A stretch of DNA of 64,000 nucleotides from Caballeronia choica (lineage in GTDB: Bacteria > Pseudomonadota > Gammaproteobacteria > Burkholderiales > Burkholderiaceae), in the NCBI RefSeq assembly GCF_001544535.1, contig NZ_FCON02000027.1, forward strand, positions 1 to 64,000. Reading direction: 5' to 3'. How positions within the stretch are numbered: position 1 is the first letter of the stretch; every line of letters begins with the position of its first letter. Made by a program: the position numbers and the translations under genes. Positions 1-8,490 of the stretch are shown here, in pieces. Under the pieces are notes generated by a model, which was not told the origin of the DNA, did no database searches, and was given only the letters and a program-made list of their open reading frames with translations.

Positions 1-76
1 CAAGTTCAATAGAAGCCTGAGCGCATCAAACGGTGTAAACCCCCCCCCCCCCCCCCCCCAAGCCCCAGCGATAACC
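1..76. repeat. Dispersed intergenic repeat, copy 1, with C20 tract
   Basis: This is the first of three related copies (others at 41574-41640 and 43913-43975). Shared blocks in order are AAGTTC(C)AT, a short spacer ending in GC(A/G)TCAAACGG, then a GTAA/TGAA step into a C-rich segment, and finally C(C)AGCGA. In this copy the C-rich segment is an uninterrupted run of 20 C at 40-59. A run of that length is prone to replication slippage and sequencing error. The copy lies upstream of the acyl-CoA ligase gene. The left end of the repeat may extend beyond the window. Confidence 0.55.
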
Positions 77-78
77 CT

Positions 79-99
79 CTCCCCCGTTCAGGGGATATT
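79..99. promoter_or_regulatory. Candidate operator of the MalT-type regulator, site 1
   Basis: The pattern is CTCCCC-N6-GGGGATATT, with C-run and G-run arms as an inverted repeat. It matches 17 of 21 positions with the site at 8305-8325 next to the LuxR/MalT-type regulator gene. It ends about 110 bp before the acyl-CoA ligase start. MalT-family regulators bind short GGGGA-containing boxes, so the G-rich half fits that family. No in vitro support can be claimed from sequence alone. Confidence 0.45.
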
Positions 100-209
100 C
101 CCCAATCGCGTTCGCCCCGATCATCTCCTTATCGGCACGACACCGTACCCCACCGCAACGCCAAAGCCGTGTCTGCCCACCATCCAGTTCAGGACTCAAG
201 GAGACTCAG

Positions 210-1853
210 ATGCGAGACGACGTCCAGGCCGCCGCGCCCTCGGCCTACGCCTATCCATTGCTGATCAAGCAACTGCTCCACGCGCCGTTCCTTCAGGCGC
301 CGGACCAGGAAATCGTCTATCGCGGACAGGTCCGGATGACCTACACGACGCTGCGTGAGCGCATCGCACGGCTCGCCAGCGGGCTGAGTCAGCTCGGCGC
401 GCGACACGGCAGCACCGTCGCCGTGATGGACTGGGACAGTCACCGCTATCTGGAATGCTATTTCGCGGTGCCCATGATGGGTGCCATCCTGCAGACGGTC
501 AACGTGCGCCTGTCACACGATGAGATCGCGTACACGATCAATCACGCAGGCGCAGAAATCCTGTTCGTCCATACCGATTTTCTGCCCGTCCTCGAGGCGA
601 TCAAGGACCAGCTCGAAACGGTGCGTACCTTCGTCTGGATCGACGAAGAGGGCAGCGAGGCCAGTACGCATTCGATCTCGTTCGCAACCGAATACGAAGC
701 CATGCTTGCCGCGAGTTCGGATCAGTACGACTTTCCGGATTTCGACGAGCACACGCGCGCCACGACGTTCTACACGACCGGCACGACGGGCCTGCCCAAG
801 GGCGTCTATTTTTCGCATCGTCAACTGGTCCTTCATACGATTACCGTCATGGCGGCATTGGCGAGCCCCGAATCCGGACAGCGCTTTCATCGCGGCGATG
901 TCTACATGCCGCTCACGCCCATGTTCCACGTGCACGCGTGGGGCATGCCCTACATCGCCACCGTGCTGGGTGTGAAGCAGGTTTATCCAGGCCGCTATCT
1001 GCCGGAGCGGCTGGTGCAACTCGTGCGCGACGAACGCGTGACCTTCTCGCATTGCGTCAGCACGATTCTGCACATGATGCTCAACTGTGCCGAAGCGAAG
1101 TCCGTCGACTTCAGCAAGTGGAAGATCGTGATTGGAGGCGGGGCGCTGACGCATGGACTCGCGCGCGTCGCAGTCGATCGCGGCATCGATATCTTTACGG
1201 GTTACGGCATGTCCGAAACATGTCCGGTGCTGAGCCTCGCTCAACTGCCGCCCGGCGCCGAGGCGCTGGATGCGGATGAGCAGTTGCGCCTGCGCTGCAG
1301 GACGGGTCTGCCGATACCGCTCGTCGACCTGCACATCGTCAATGAAAACATGGAGGACGTCACCCACGACGGTAAAGCGTATGGAGAAGTCGTCGTGCGC
1401 GCGCCCTGGCTGACCCAGGGCTACCTGAACAACCCCGAGGCTTCCGCTGACCTCTGGAGCGGCGGCTACCTGCACACGCAGGACATTGCGAATATCGACC
1501 CGACGGGAAATCTCCAGATCACGGACCGCATCAAGGACGTGATCAAGTCGGGAGGCGAATGGATCTCATCGCTCGAAATCGAAAGCCTGATCTCGCAGCA
1601 CCCGGGCGTGTCCGAAGTGGCCGTCATCGGCATCAGCGACGAGAAATGGGGCGAGCGACCGGTGGCGTTGGTGGTGCTCAAGGAGGGCGCCGAGATCACC
1701 GAGGACGACATCAAGCGCCATGTGCTGACGTTCTGTGCATCGGGACACATCTCGAAGTACGCGGTGCCGCAAATCGTCAAGTTCGTCGACGGACTGCAGA
1801 AGACGAGCGTCGGCAAGATGAACAAGAAGTGGTTGCGCGCGCAGTTCGCTTGA
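210..1853 (+). CDS. Long/medium-chain fatty acyl-CoA ligase (AMP-forming)
   Basis: This 547-residue member of the ANL adenylating family activates a carboxylic acid to its acyl-CoA through an acyl-AMP. The phosphate-binding motif TTGTTGLPKG is at about 189-198. The YGMSET motif is near 338, the hinge TDRIKDVIKSGGEW at about 437-451, and the catalytic lysine region KTSVGKMNKK is near the C-terminus. Length is normal for the family. The ATG follows AAGGAG at a good distance. It starts a same-strand run with a MaoC hydratase, PHA synthase, phasin and depolymerase, so its product probably feeds beta-oxidation and PHA synthesis. Chain-length preference cannot be read from sequence. The candidate operator at 79-99 lies upstream. 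Confidence 0.9.
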   Translation: MRDDVQAAAPSAYAYPLLIKQLLHAPFLQAPDQEIVYRGQVRMTYTTLRERIARLASGLSQLGARHGSTVAVMDWDSHRYLECYFAVPMMGAILQTVNVRLSHDEIAYTINHAGAEILFVHTDFLPVLEAIKDQLETVRTFVWIDEEGSEASTHSISFATEYEAMLAASSDQYDFPDFDEHTRATTFYTTGTTGLPKGVYFSHRQLVLHTITVMAALASPESGQRFHRGDVYMPLTPMFHVHAWGMPYIATVLGVKQVYPGRYLPERLVQLVRDERVTFSHCVSTILHMMLNCAEAKSVDFSKWKIVIGGGALTHGLARVAVDRGIDIFTGYGMSETCPVLSLAQLPPGAEALDADEQLRLRCRTGLPIPLVDLHIVNENMEDVTHDGKAYGEVVVRAPWLTQGYLNNPEASADLWSGGYLHTQDIANIDPTGNLQITDRIKDVIKSGGEWISSLEIESLISQHPGVSEVAVIGISDEKWGERPVALVVLKEGAEITEDDIKRHVLTFCASGHISKYAVPQIVKFVDGLQKTSVGKMNKKWLRAQFA

Positions 1854-1875
1854 CCGGTCACGAGGAGAAAACATC

Positions 1876-2340
1876 ATGAGCATCAACGAATACAGCATCG
1901 CCACGATCGAGGACTTCATCGGTCGCGAACTGGGTGTGTCGAACTGGGTCGTCGTCGACCAGGCGCGCATCGACGCATTCGCGCAATGCACGGGCGACAC
2001 GCAGTGGATCCACGTGGACGTCGAGCGCGCTAAACGCGAGAGCCCGTTCGGCGGACCCATTGCGCATGGCTACCTGACGCTTTCGCTGTTGGCATCGCTG
2101 GCGATGGAGATCGGCATCATCCCCAAAGACGCGTCCGCTGGCCTCAACTACGGGCTGGACAAGGTGCGCTTCATGACGCCCGTGAAAGCGGGGGCGCGTG
2201 TGCGAAACCGCGTGACGTTGCTGGCGGTGGAGCGCAAGGGCGGCGGCCGGGTCATTGTCAAGACGATGAACGAGTTGCAGATCGATGGCGAGGACAAGCC
2301 GGCATTGATCGCCGAGACACTGGCGATGCTGGTCGCATGA
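1876..2340 (+). CDS. MaoC-family (R)-specific enoyl-CoA hydratase
   Basis: This 154-residue single hot-dog-fold protein carries a hydratase-2 type motif: the CTGDTQWIHVD segment supplies Asp and His, followed by A-x(n)-GGPIAHGYL. It resembles the NodN-like MaoC branch more than classical PhaJ. The expected reaction is hydration of trans-2-enoyl-CoA to (R)-3-hydroxyacyl-CoA. That is the monomer a PHA synthase uses, and the synthase gene follows 48 bp downstream. It starts 22 bp after the ligase, behind a GAGGAG ribosome site, so the two are surely cotranscribed. The link from beta-oxidation to PHA is inferred from order and family. Confidence 0.82.
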   Translation: MSINEYSIATIEDFIGRELGVSNWVVVDQARIDAFAQCTGDTQWIHVDVERAKRESPFGGPIAHGYLTLSLLASLAMEIGIIPKDASAGLNYGLDKVRFMTPVKAGARVRNRVTLLAVERKGGGRVIVKTMNELQIDGEDKPALIAETLAMLVA

Positions 2341-2388
2341 CCCGACGTACACAACAACACTGAATAGAGCCGATTGAGGAGCAGCAAG

Positions 2389-4095
2389 ATGGCGGTAAGA
2401 ACTGAAGACCAGTCGCGAAGCGAACCACTGGACGATCTCGCGGCGTCTGCCACGGAAGGCATGTTGGGCCCCAACCCGTTTGTCGGGCTGCGTCCGTCTG
2501 ACGTTCTTGCCACCGCGCAACAAATCGGCGCGCAGGCGTTGCGGCAACCCGCTCTGGTCGTGGAGCAGGAAGCGAAGCTGGTCCGCGACCTGATTGCCGT
2601 GCTGAGCGGCAATGGGAAAGCCACGCCACCGCAGGGAGACAAGCGTTTCACCGATCCGGCATGGCAGGATAATTCGCTGTATCGCATGACGCTCCAGGGC
2701 TATTTCGCGTGGCGTGACGCGCTTTCCGGGTTTGTCGATCGTTCCGCACTCGATCCGAAGACCAAGGAGCGTGCGCAGTTCGTGCTGTCGCTGTACACCG
2801 ACGCGCTCTCGCCGACCAACACCTTGCTCGGCAATCCCGCTGCGCTCAAGAAGGTGGTCGAGTCCGGTGGCGCGAGCCTGCTTGGGGGGTTGAGGAACAT
2901 GATGACCGACATGCTGAAGAATCAAGGCATGCCGGCCCAGGTCGACAAGACGGCATTCGAGGTCGGCAAGAACCTTGGCACGTCGCGCGGTGCCGTGGTG
3001 TTTCGCAACGAGGTGCTGGAATTGATCCAGTACGCACCGACGACCACGCACGTCCATGGCCGCCCGCAACTGATCGTGCCGCCGCAGATCAACAAGTACT
3101 ACATTTTCGATCTGTCGGAAGGCAAGAGCATCGTCGAGTATCTGGTGAAGAGCGAGTTCCAGGTGTTCGTGGTGAGCTGGCGCAATCCCACCGCCGCGCA
3201 ATCACACTGGGCGCTCGATACCTACGTCACGGCACTCCTCGAAGCGATCGCGGCGGTACGCGATATCACGGGCAGCGATGACATCAATCTACACGGTGCC
3301 TGCTCCGGCGCGATGACCATCTCGGCGTTGCTCGGATATCTGGCGAGCCGCGGCGACAAATCCGTCAACGCCGCCACGCTGATGGTGGCCGTACTGGACA
3401 ACAAGGCGGATTCGCAACTCGGTCTTTTCGCGACACCCGAGGCCGTCGCGGCAGCCAAGCAAGCCAGCACGTCGCGGGGCGTGCTCGCCGGTGAGGAGAT
3501 GGGCCGCGTGTTCGCGTGGATGAGACCCAACGACCTGGTGTGGAACTACTGGGTCAACAACTACCTGATGGGCAAGACGCCGCCCGCGTTCGACATCCTG
3601 TACTGGAACAACGACACGACGCGCTTGCCCGCGCGGATGCACGGCCAGTTGCTCGACATCTTCATGGACAACCTGTTCACGAAGCCTGGCGCACTGAGCG
3701 TACTCGGCACGCCGATCGACCTGTCCGGCGTGACGTGCGACAAGTACGTGGTGGCCGGCATCACCGATCACATCACGCCGTGGAAGGGTGTCTACAACAC
3801 GGCCCGGCTGTTCGGCGGCGATACGCGGTTCGTGCTGAGTTCGAGCGGCCACATCCAGAGCCTGATCAATCCGCCGGGCAATCCGAAAGCGAAGTTCTAC
3901 CTCAATCCTGAACTGCCCGCGAACGCCGACGCATGGCTCGCGAGTGCGCAGACCGAGAAGGAATCGTGGTGGGGCAACTGGCGAGACTGGCTGTCCGCGC
4001 GCTCCGGCGAACGCCGCGAGGCGCCGTCGACGCTCGGAAACAAGCGGCATCCGTCGCTGGCGGCGGCGCCGGGAACCTACGTCCTGCAAGCCTGA
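2389..4095 (+). CDS. phaC: Class II-like (medium-chain-length) PHA synthase
   Basis: Polymerises (R)-3-hydroxyacyl-CoA into PHA at the granule surface. From the ATG at 2389, preceded by GAGGAG, the protein has 568 residues; a TTG 15 bp upstream is less likely because it lies within the ribosome site. The lipase-like box GACSG holds Cys305. Asp460 (GITDHITPW) and His488 (SSSGHIQS) complete the triad. Segments such as FEVGKNLGTS, WMRPNDLVWNYWVNNYL, NNDTTRLPA and the C-terminal PGTYV read like pseudomonad class II synthases as I remember them, rather than the Cupriavidus class I enzyme. The neighbouring mcl-type depolymerase supports class II. The class assignment is by eye and needs a tree. Confidence 0.9.
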   Translation: MAVRTEDQSRSEPLDDLAASATEGMLGPNPFVGLRPSDVLATAQQIGAQALRQPALVVEQEAKLVRDLIAVLSGNGKATPPQGDKRFTDPAWQDNSLYRMTLQGYFAWRDALSGFVDRSALDPKTKERAQFVLSLYTDALSPTNTLLGNPAALKKVVESGGASLLGGLRNMMTDMLKNQGMPAQVDKTAFEVGKNLGTSRGAVVFRNEVLELIQYAPTTTHVHGRPQLIVPPQINKYYIFDLSEGKSIVEYLVKSEFQVFVVSWRNPTAAQSHWALDTYVTALLEAIAAVRDITGSDDINLHGACSGAMTISALLGYLASRGDKSVNAATLMVAVLDNKADSQLGLFATPEAVAAAKQASTSRGVLAGEEMGRVFAWMRPNDLVWNYWVNNYLMGKTPPAFDILYWNNDTTRLPARMHGQLLDIFMDNLFTKPGALSVLGTPIDLSGVTCDKYVVAGITDHITPWKGVYNTARLFGGDTRFVLSSSGHIQSLINPPGNPKAKFYLNPELPANADAWLASAQTEKESWWGNWRDWLSARSGERREAPSTLGNKRHPSLAAAPGTYVLQA

Positions 4096-4159
4096 CGCAC
4101 CAAACGCTGGCGGCATCGTGGCCGTCATCGACTCAACTATCTTGTCTGGAGAACCGGCG

Positions 4160-4576
4160 ATGGAATCGACCAATCCCAATACCCTTCTTGCTGAATACAT
4201 CAAGCTCATCCAGCAGTTCAAGCTGCCCGGCATCGACGCAAGCGCGATTCTGGAGTCGCGCCGCAAGGACATCGAGGCACTCGCAGCCGCCAACACGACG
4301 GCGCTGACGGGCATGCAGTCGCTCGGTCAGAAACAGATGGAGATTCTGACCGCGACAATGACGCAGCTCCAGTCGCTGGTCACGCAGCAGAGCGGAACGG
4401 AGACCAGGCCGGGCGCGGGTGAAGCAGTGCAACAGGTGTTGCACAAAGCGCTGGCCGACATGCAGGAACTCGCCGAGACGGCGTACCGTGCCCAGTCCGA
4501 CAGCTACGCGGCGATCTCGAAGCGCGTGGCCGAGAACGTCGAGGAGTTGAAGGCGATCCTGCGACCCGCCAAGTAA
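4160..4576 (+). CDS. Phasin family PHA granule protein
   Basis: This 138-residue protein is predicted to be almost entirely alpha-helical and rich in Ala, Gln and Glu. It begins with a typical phasin segment, LIQQFKLPGIDASAILESRR, followed by a long amphipathic helix with heptad-like spacing. Phasins coat PHA granules and control their size. The ATG at 4160 has GGAG 11 bp upstream; longer reading in this frame would run back into the synthase gene and is rejected. It lies 64 bp after phaC and before the depolymerase, the expected place for a granule structural gene. Confidence 0.85.
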   Translation: MESTNPNTLLAEYIKLIQQFKLPGIDASAILESRRKDIEALAAANTTALTGMQSLGQKQMEILTATMTQLQSLVTQQSGTETRPGAGEAVQQVLHKALADMQELAETAYRAQSDSYAAISKRVAENVEELKAILRPAK

Positions 4577-4640
4577 TGCGGCACGGCGCCGCCTGGCGCC
4601 GATACTACGACGAAGTGTGTCGCGACGAGGTTGTGTCCGG

Positions 4641-5480
4641 ATGAGAGAAATGAATATTAGTCCCGAGTCTGTCACCAGCATGGAAATCCAGACGGTCGAT
4701 CTCGATGGACAGATCTTGCGCGTCGGCATCAGGCATGGCAGTGACGCCTCCCCGCCGCTTCTCATCTTCAACGGCATCGGTGCCAATCTGGAGCTGGTCG
4801 AGCCGTTCGTGGAAGCACTGGACGATGTCGGCGTCATTATTTTCGACATTCCCGGTGTGGGCGGCTCACCGGTGCCTCTCGCGCCCTATCGGTTCTCGAC
4901 GCTGTCGGTGCTGACCGACAAGCTGTTGCAACGACTGGGGTATGACGGACCGGTCGACGTGCTTGGCGTATCGTGGGGCGGCGCGCTCGCGCAGCAGTTC
5001 GCGCGGCAATATCCGGTGCGCTGTCGCAGGCTGATCCTTGCGTCGACTTCGCCGGGGGTCATCATGGTGCCGGCCAAACTCTCTGTTCTGACAAAGCTGA
5101 TCGGTGTCAGGCGTTATACCGATCCGGACTATCTACAACGGGTCGGAGCGCAGATCTACGGTGGCGCTTACCGGCGCGATCCCGGGTTGCTTGGGGAGCA
5201 CAGCCGTCATATGCAGCCACCGCGCGGGCGCGGATACCTGTATCAATTGATGGCCGCATGGGGATGGACCAGCCTGCACTGGCTCGGTTCGTTGCGGCAG
5301 ACGACGCTCGTCATGCATGGGAGCGACGACCCTATCGTGCCGCTGGTGAATGCGAAGATTCTTGCGGCGCGCATCCGCAATGCCGAGCTGTATGTCGTCG
5401 ATGACGGTCATCTGTTTCTTATCACGCGGGCGAAAGACGTTGCGCCGGTCGTGCGCAAGTTTCTACGTCAGGACGGGTAG
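4641..5480 (+). CDS. phaZ: Intracellular medium-chain-length PHA depolymerase
   Basis: This alpha/beta hydrolase of 279 residues mobilises stored PHA. It contains LLIFNGIGANLELV, the nucleophile elbow GVSWGG (Ser111), HGSDDP (Asp229) and DDGHLFLI (His257). These segments and the GVGGS and WTSIHWL-like stretches agree closely with my memory of pseudomonad PhaZ, the enzyme of class II PHA loci. The ATG at 4641 is preferred, with GACGAGG about 10 bp upstream; a GTG at 4617 and an ATG at 4650 are alternatives. The gene ends 12 bp from the convergent regulator gene. Confidence 0.88.
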   Translation: MREMNISPESVTSMEIQTVDLDGQILRVGIRHGSDASPPLLIFNGIGANLELVEPFVEALDDVGVIIFDIPGVGGSPVPLAPYRFSTLSVLTDKLLQRLGYDGPVDVLGVSWGGALAQQFARQYPVRCRRLILASTSPGVIMVPAKLSVLTKLIGVRRYTDPDYLQRVGAQIYGGAYRRDPGLLGEHSRHMQPPRGRGYLYQLMAAWGWTSLHWLGSLRQTTLVMHGSDDPIVPLVNAKILAARIRNAELYVVDDGHLFLITRAKDVAPVVRKFLRQDG

Positions 5481-5492
5481 GCGCCGGCGACC

Positions 5493-8240
5493 TCAGATCA
5501 ACCCCATCGCCTGCGCCCGCGCCACCGCATGCGCGCGCTTGTCGACCGCCAGTTTCACGAAAATGCTCTTCACATGCGACTTGACCGTTTCAGGCGCAAT
5601 TCCAAGATTCCGAGCAATTTCCTTGTTCGAAAGCCCCTGCGCGATCAAATCGACGATGTTGCGTTCTCGCGCGCTTAGCGATTCGCGCTCGGCGTCACGC
5701 TGGGATTTGTTGTCGGGCTGATAACGCGCACGCCAGCCATCCAGCAGACGGTCGATGTAACTCACCATGTCTTTCGTCTGCGCCGTGTTGCGTGTTCCGT
5801 CGCGCATCGCCTGCAATAGCGGCCCGATTTCAGGACCCTGGTCAAGGATCGACTGGTAAATGCCCGCAGGGGCGGCCACCTTCAAGACCTCGCCAAAGAC
5901 CTCGATAGCCTCGCGCGCTTTGCCCCCACCCATCCACGCGAGTGCGAGCGTGGTTCGCAAGCGCAATGCGAGGTCGTCGCCATGACGGGCTTCGGCGCTG
6001 CGCCGCGCAGCGTTCAAACATTCGACGGCTTCATGCGTCCGATTCTGCGCCATCGCAACACAAGCCGCGGCGAGCGCGCGATAGTTGTCAATCTCCGCCG
6101 AAACCGGTGAGGACGATTGCGAGCCTCGGGCTGCAAGTCCATCGAGCTGGGAAGCGCACGCTGCGGCCTCTGCCATCCTGCCTTCCCTGATATGCAGCCG
6201 CGTGCGATCGACGAGCGCCGCTGCAATCAGCCGATGCCAGCCTCGCCGGTGGCCGAGGACTTGCGCGCGGTCGAGCAGCGCGTACGCCTGCGCGGTGTTC
6301 GACCGCGCAACCGCGATCCGGACGAGCAGGCGATACGCGATCAGCACGCTATCCAGCATGACCGCCAGATCGACGACCGGCATCAGATCGAGGACGAGCG
6401 CTTCGGCTTCGTCAAGACGGCCCTGCTCATAGCGGATCTGGGCGATCATCGGCGCGCACAATGCGGCGGAGATGGACTGCGGGCCGGAGTAACGCTCGGC
6501 CAGATGCATCGATTCCATGAAGTACTGCTCGGCCAGCGCAAAGTGCATCTGCTGCATTTCCGCGTGACCGAGCAGGCACAGCCGGTACACCGAGGAGAAC
6601 ACATTGCGTTGGTCGTCCTCGAGCGAATACGGGATCCACGGCGTCGCATAAAGTGCTTCGAGGTCGCCCGCTTTCCAGTGCCCGAAGCGCACGACGTTGG
6701 ACACGACGTTGGTGGTCCAGACATCGGCCGACGGCCGCTCAAGACAGGCCTGTGCGATCGCGAGCGCGCGTTGCGGTTCGTCCTGCAACGCGGCCAGGAC
6801 AGAATGGATCGCCTGACATTCCCGGCGCATGCGTTCGGTTTCGGCGTCCGTGCCGATGGCGTCCCGCTCCAGCGCATCGAGCATCGCAAGCGCATCGTCG
6901 AAGCGTAACGCGAGCGCCATGCCCCACGCGATCGCCAGCCTGACCTGCACTTGTCCGCGCATCAGGTGCGCCGGGAACTGGCGCTGCCAGCCCAACAGCG
7001 TGAGCAGGTCGCCTTTCGTGACGAGCGCCATCGCGCAGCGGCCCATCAGCGAGATGGCTTCGTCGGTCGCGCCTGCCGCGATTGCGTGCCTGACAGCGTC
7101 CGTCCATTGCTCCTCTTGCGCGTACCACGCGCACGCTCGACGGTGCACGTCCGACACTTCGTCGCGGTGCTGCGTTTCAAGGCGCTGGCACAGGTAGTCG
7201 CGCATCAGGTGGTGATAGCGGAACCAGTGCCCTTCGACATCCATCGGATCGAGCAGGAGCTGGCGCGCGGCGATTGCTTCCAGCATGCCCTGGCTGCGCT
7301 CGACGCCCGTCACCGCCTCGCACAGCGACGCGGTGAGCCGGTCGAGTATCGCCGTGCGCAGCATGAAATCGACCATCTCGGCGGGCAGACGTTTGAGTAT
7401 GTCTTCGAGGTAGGCGGCGAACGGCCGGGACGCGCCGGATGGCGTGCCTGATTCCGAGCCCGCTTTGGGTTCTTCCCGTACCAGCACCGAAGCCGAAATG
7501 CGTAGCGCCGCAGCCCAACCCTCGGTGCTCGCGAACAGCGACTTGACCGTGGCAGCGCCGAGCTTGCCCGGGCACTCGCGTTCGACGAAGCATCGCGTTT
7601 CCTCGAAGTTGAAGCGCAGCGTCGATGCATCGATTTCCAGCAGTTCATTGCCCGCTCGCAAGCGCGCCAGCGGAAGCGTGGAATCGGTCCGGGTGCAGAC
7701 CACCAGATGCACATGCGACGGCACGTGCTCGATAAGGAACGCCACGACTTCGTGAATGACGGGAAGGCTGATCAGGTGATAGTCGTCGAGGAAGAGATAG
7801 ACCTCGTCATCGACTTCGACCAGCTCGTTGATCAGCGTCGCCACGATGCACTGCGCGGGGACCAGCGACGCTTCGGCGGTCAGCCGGATCGCCGATGCAC
7901 CCACGTTGCCGCAAGCGTGGCGCAATGCCTGCGCGAGATGGTGGAGAAAGCGGGCGGGTTCGTCGTCGTCGGTATCGAGCGAGAGCCACGCAACGTGCGC
8001 GCCGCTCGCACGCAGCCGGTTGAGCCACGCGAGCGCCAGCGAAGTCTTGCCGAAGCCCGCGGGCGCCTTGATGACCGTGAGCCGCTTGCTTTCCGCAAGC
8101 GCCGCCAGCTCGATCAGCCGTGGGCGATCGATCAGCCCCGCGGCCAGGCGTGGCGGAAGCAGCTTCGTGGCAAGCAGCAGAGCGGGCCCGGCTGGCGCCA
8201 TCACTTCGGTCACTGCGGTTAGTGCGGTTACGTCAGTCAT
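5493..8240 (-). CDS. MalT/AlkS-type LuxR family ATP-dependent regulator
   Basis: This 915-residue signal-transduction ATPase-type transcription factor has a Walker A motif, APAGFGKT, at about 59-66, a Walker B-like YLFLDD at about 148-153, a long helical-repeat middle, and a C-terminal LuxR helix-turn-helix (LSARERNIVDLIAQGLSNKE onward). Size and order match MalT, AlkS and AcoK regulators, which oligomerise with ATP and inducer and then activate promoters. It sits between the PHA run and the acyl-CoA dehydrogenase run and is divergent from the latter. It is the obvious candidate to control both. The inducer may be an acyl-CoA or the hydrophobic substrate, which is inference. Confidence 0.88.
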   Translation of the reverse strand: MTDVTALTAVTEVMAPAGPALLLATKLLPPRLAAGLIDRPRLIELAALAESKRLTVIKAPAGFGKTSLALAWLNRLRASGAHVAWLSLDTDDDEPARFLHHLAQALRHACGNVGASAIRLTAEASLVPAQCIVATLINELVEVDDEVYLFLDDYHLISLPVIHEVVAFLIEHVPSHVHLVVCTRTDSTLPLARLRAGNELLEIDASTLRFNFEETRCFVERECPGKLGAATVKSLFASTEGWAAALRISASVLVREEPKAGSESGTPSGASRPFAAYLEDILKRLPAEMVDFMLRTAILDRLTASLCEAVTGVERSQGMLEAIAARQLLLDPMDVEGHWFRYHHLMRDYLCQRLETQHRDEVSDVHRRACAWYAQEEQWTDAVRHAIAAGATDEAISLMGRCAMALVTKGDLLTLLGWQRQFPAHLMRGQVQVRLAIAWGMALALRFDDALAMLDALERDAIGTDAETERMRRECQAIHSVLAALQDEPQRALAIAQACLERPSADVWTTNVVSNVVRFGHWKAGDLEALYATPWIPYSLEDDQRNVFSSVYRLCLLGHAEMQQMHFALAEQYFMESMHLAERYSGPQSISAALCAPMIAQIRYEQGRLDEAEALVLDLMPVVDLAVMLDSVLIAYRLLVRIAVARSNTAQAYALLDRAQVLGHRRGWHRLIAAALVDRTRLHIREGRMAEAAACASQLDGLAARGSQSSSPVSAEIDNYRALAAACVAMAQNRTHEAVECLNAARRSAEARHGDDLALRLRTTLALAWMGGGKAREAIEVFGEVLKVAAPAGIYQSILDQGPEIGPLLQAMRDGTRNTAQTKDMVSYIDRLLDGWRARYQPDNKSQRDAERESLSARERNIVDLIAQGLSNKEIARNLGIAPETVKSHVKSIFVKLAVDKRAHAVARAQAMGLI

Positions 8241-8304
8241 TTGCGTCGGCGGCTCCGGGCACGCGGGTCGACCCTGGCTGCCACCCCCCGTCCATGCGAT
8301 CGCG

Positions 8305-8325
8305 CTCCCCTATACGGGGGATATT
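8305..8325. promoter_or_regulatory. Candidate operator of the MalT-type regulator, site 2
   Basis: CTCCCC-N6-GGGGATATT in the 250-bp gap between the divergent regulator (start 8240) and acyl-CoA dehydrogenase (start 8491). It matches site 1 (79-99) at 17 of 21 positions. Its position would suit activation of the dehydrogenase run, autoregulation, or both. The rest of this gap shows no further gene. Confidence 0.48.
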
Positions 8326-8490
8326 GCGCAGCGCCACGCTGAATCAACATGGGTTCCATAGAAGAGATCGAAGTGTAGCCAGACAACGGTCCAGTGCGCC
8401 GATTCACCGTTCATGGCAGAGAAGCCGGGCGTGTGTCCGTGCGGTGCACTGTTCGCCCGATGATACGCCAACCACCTCGAAGGAGGAGAC

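Noticed and set aside
513-1475. Long minus-strand open frame opposite the acyl-CoA ligase
   Set aside because: High-GC shadow frame; His/Arg/Ala-rich translation with no family motif, while the opposite strand has clear ligase motifs.
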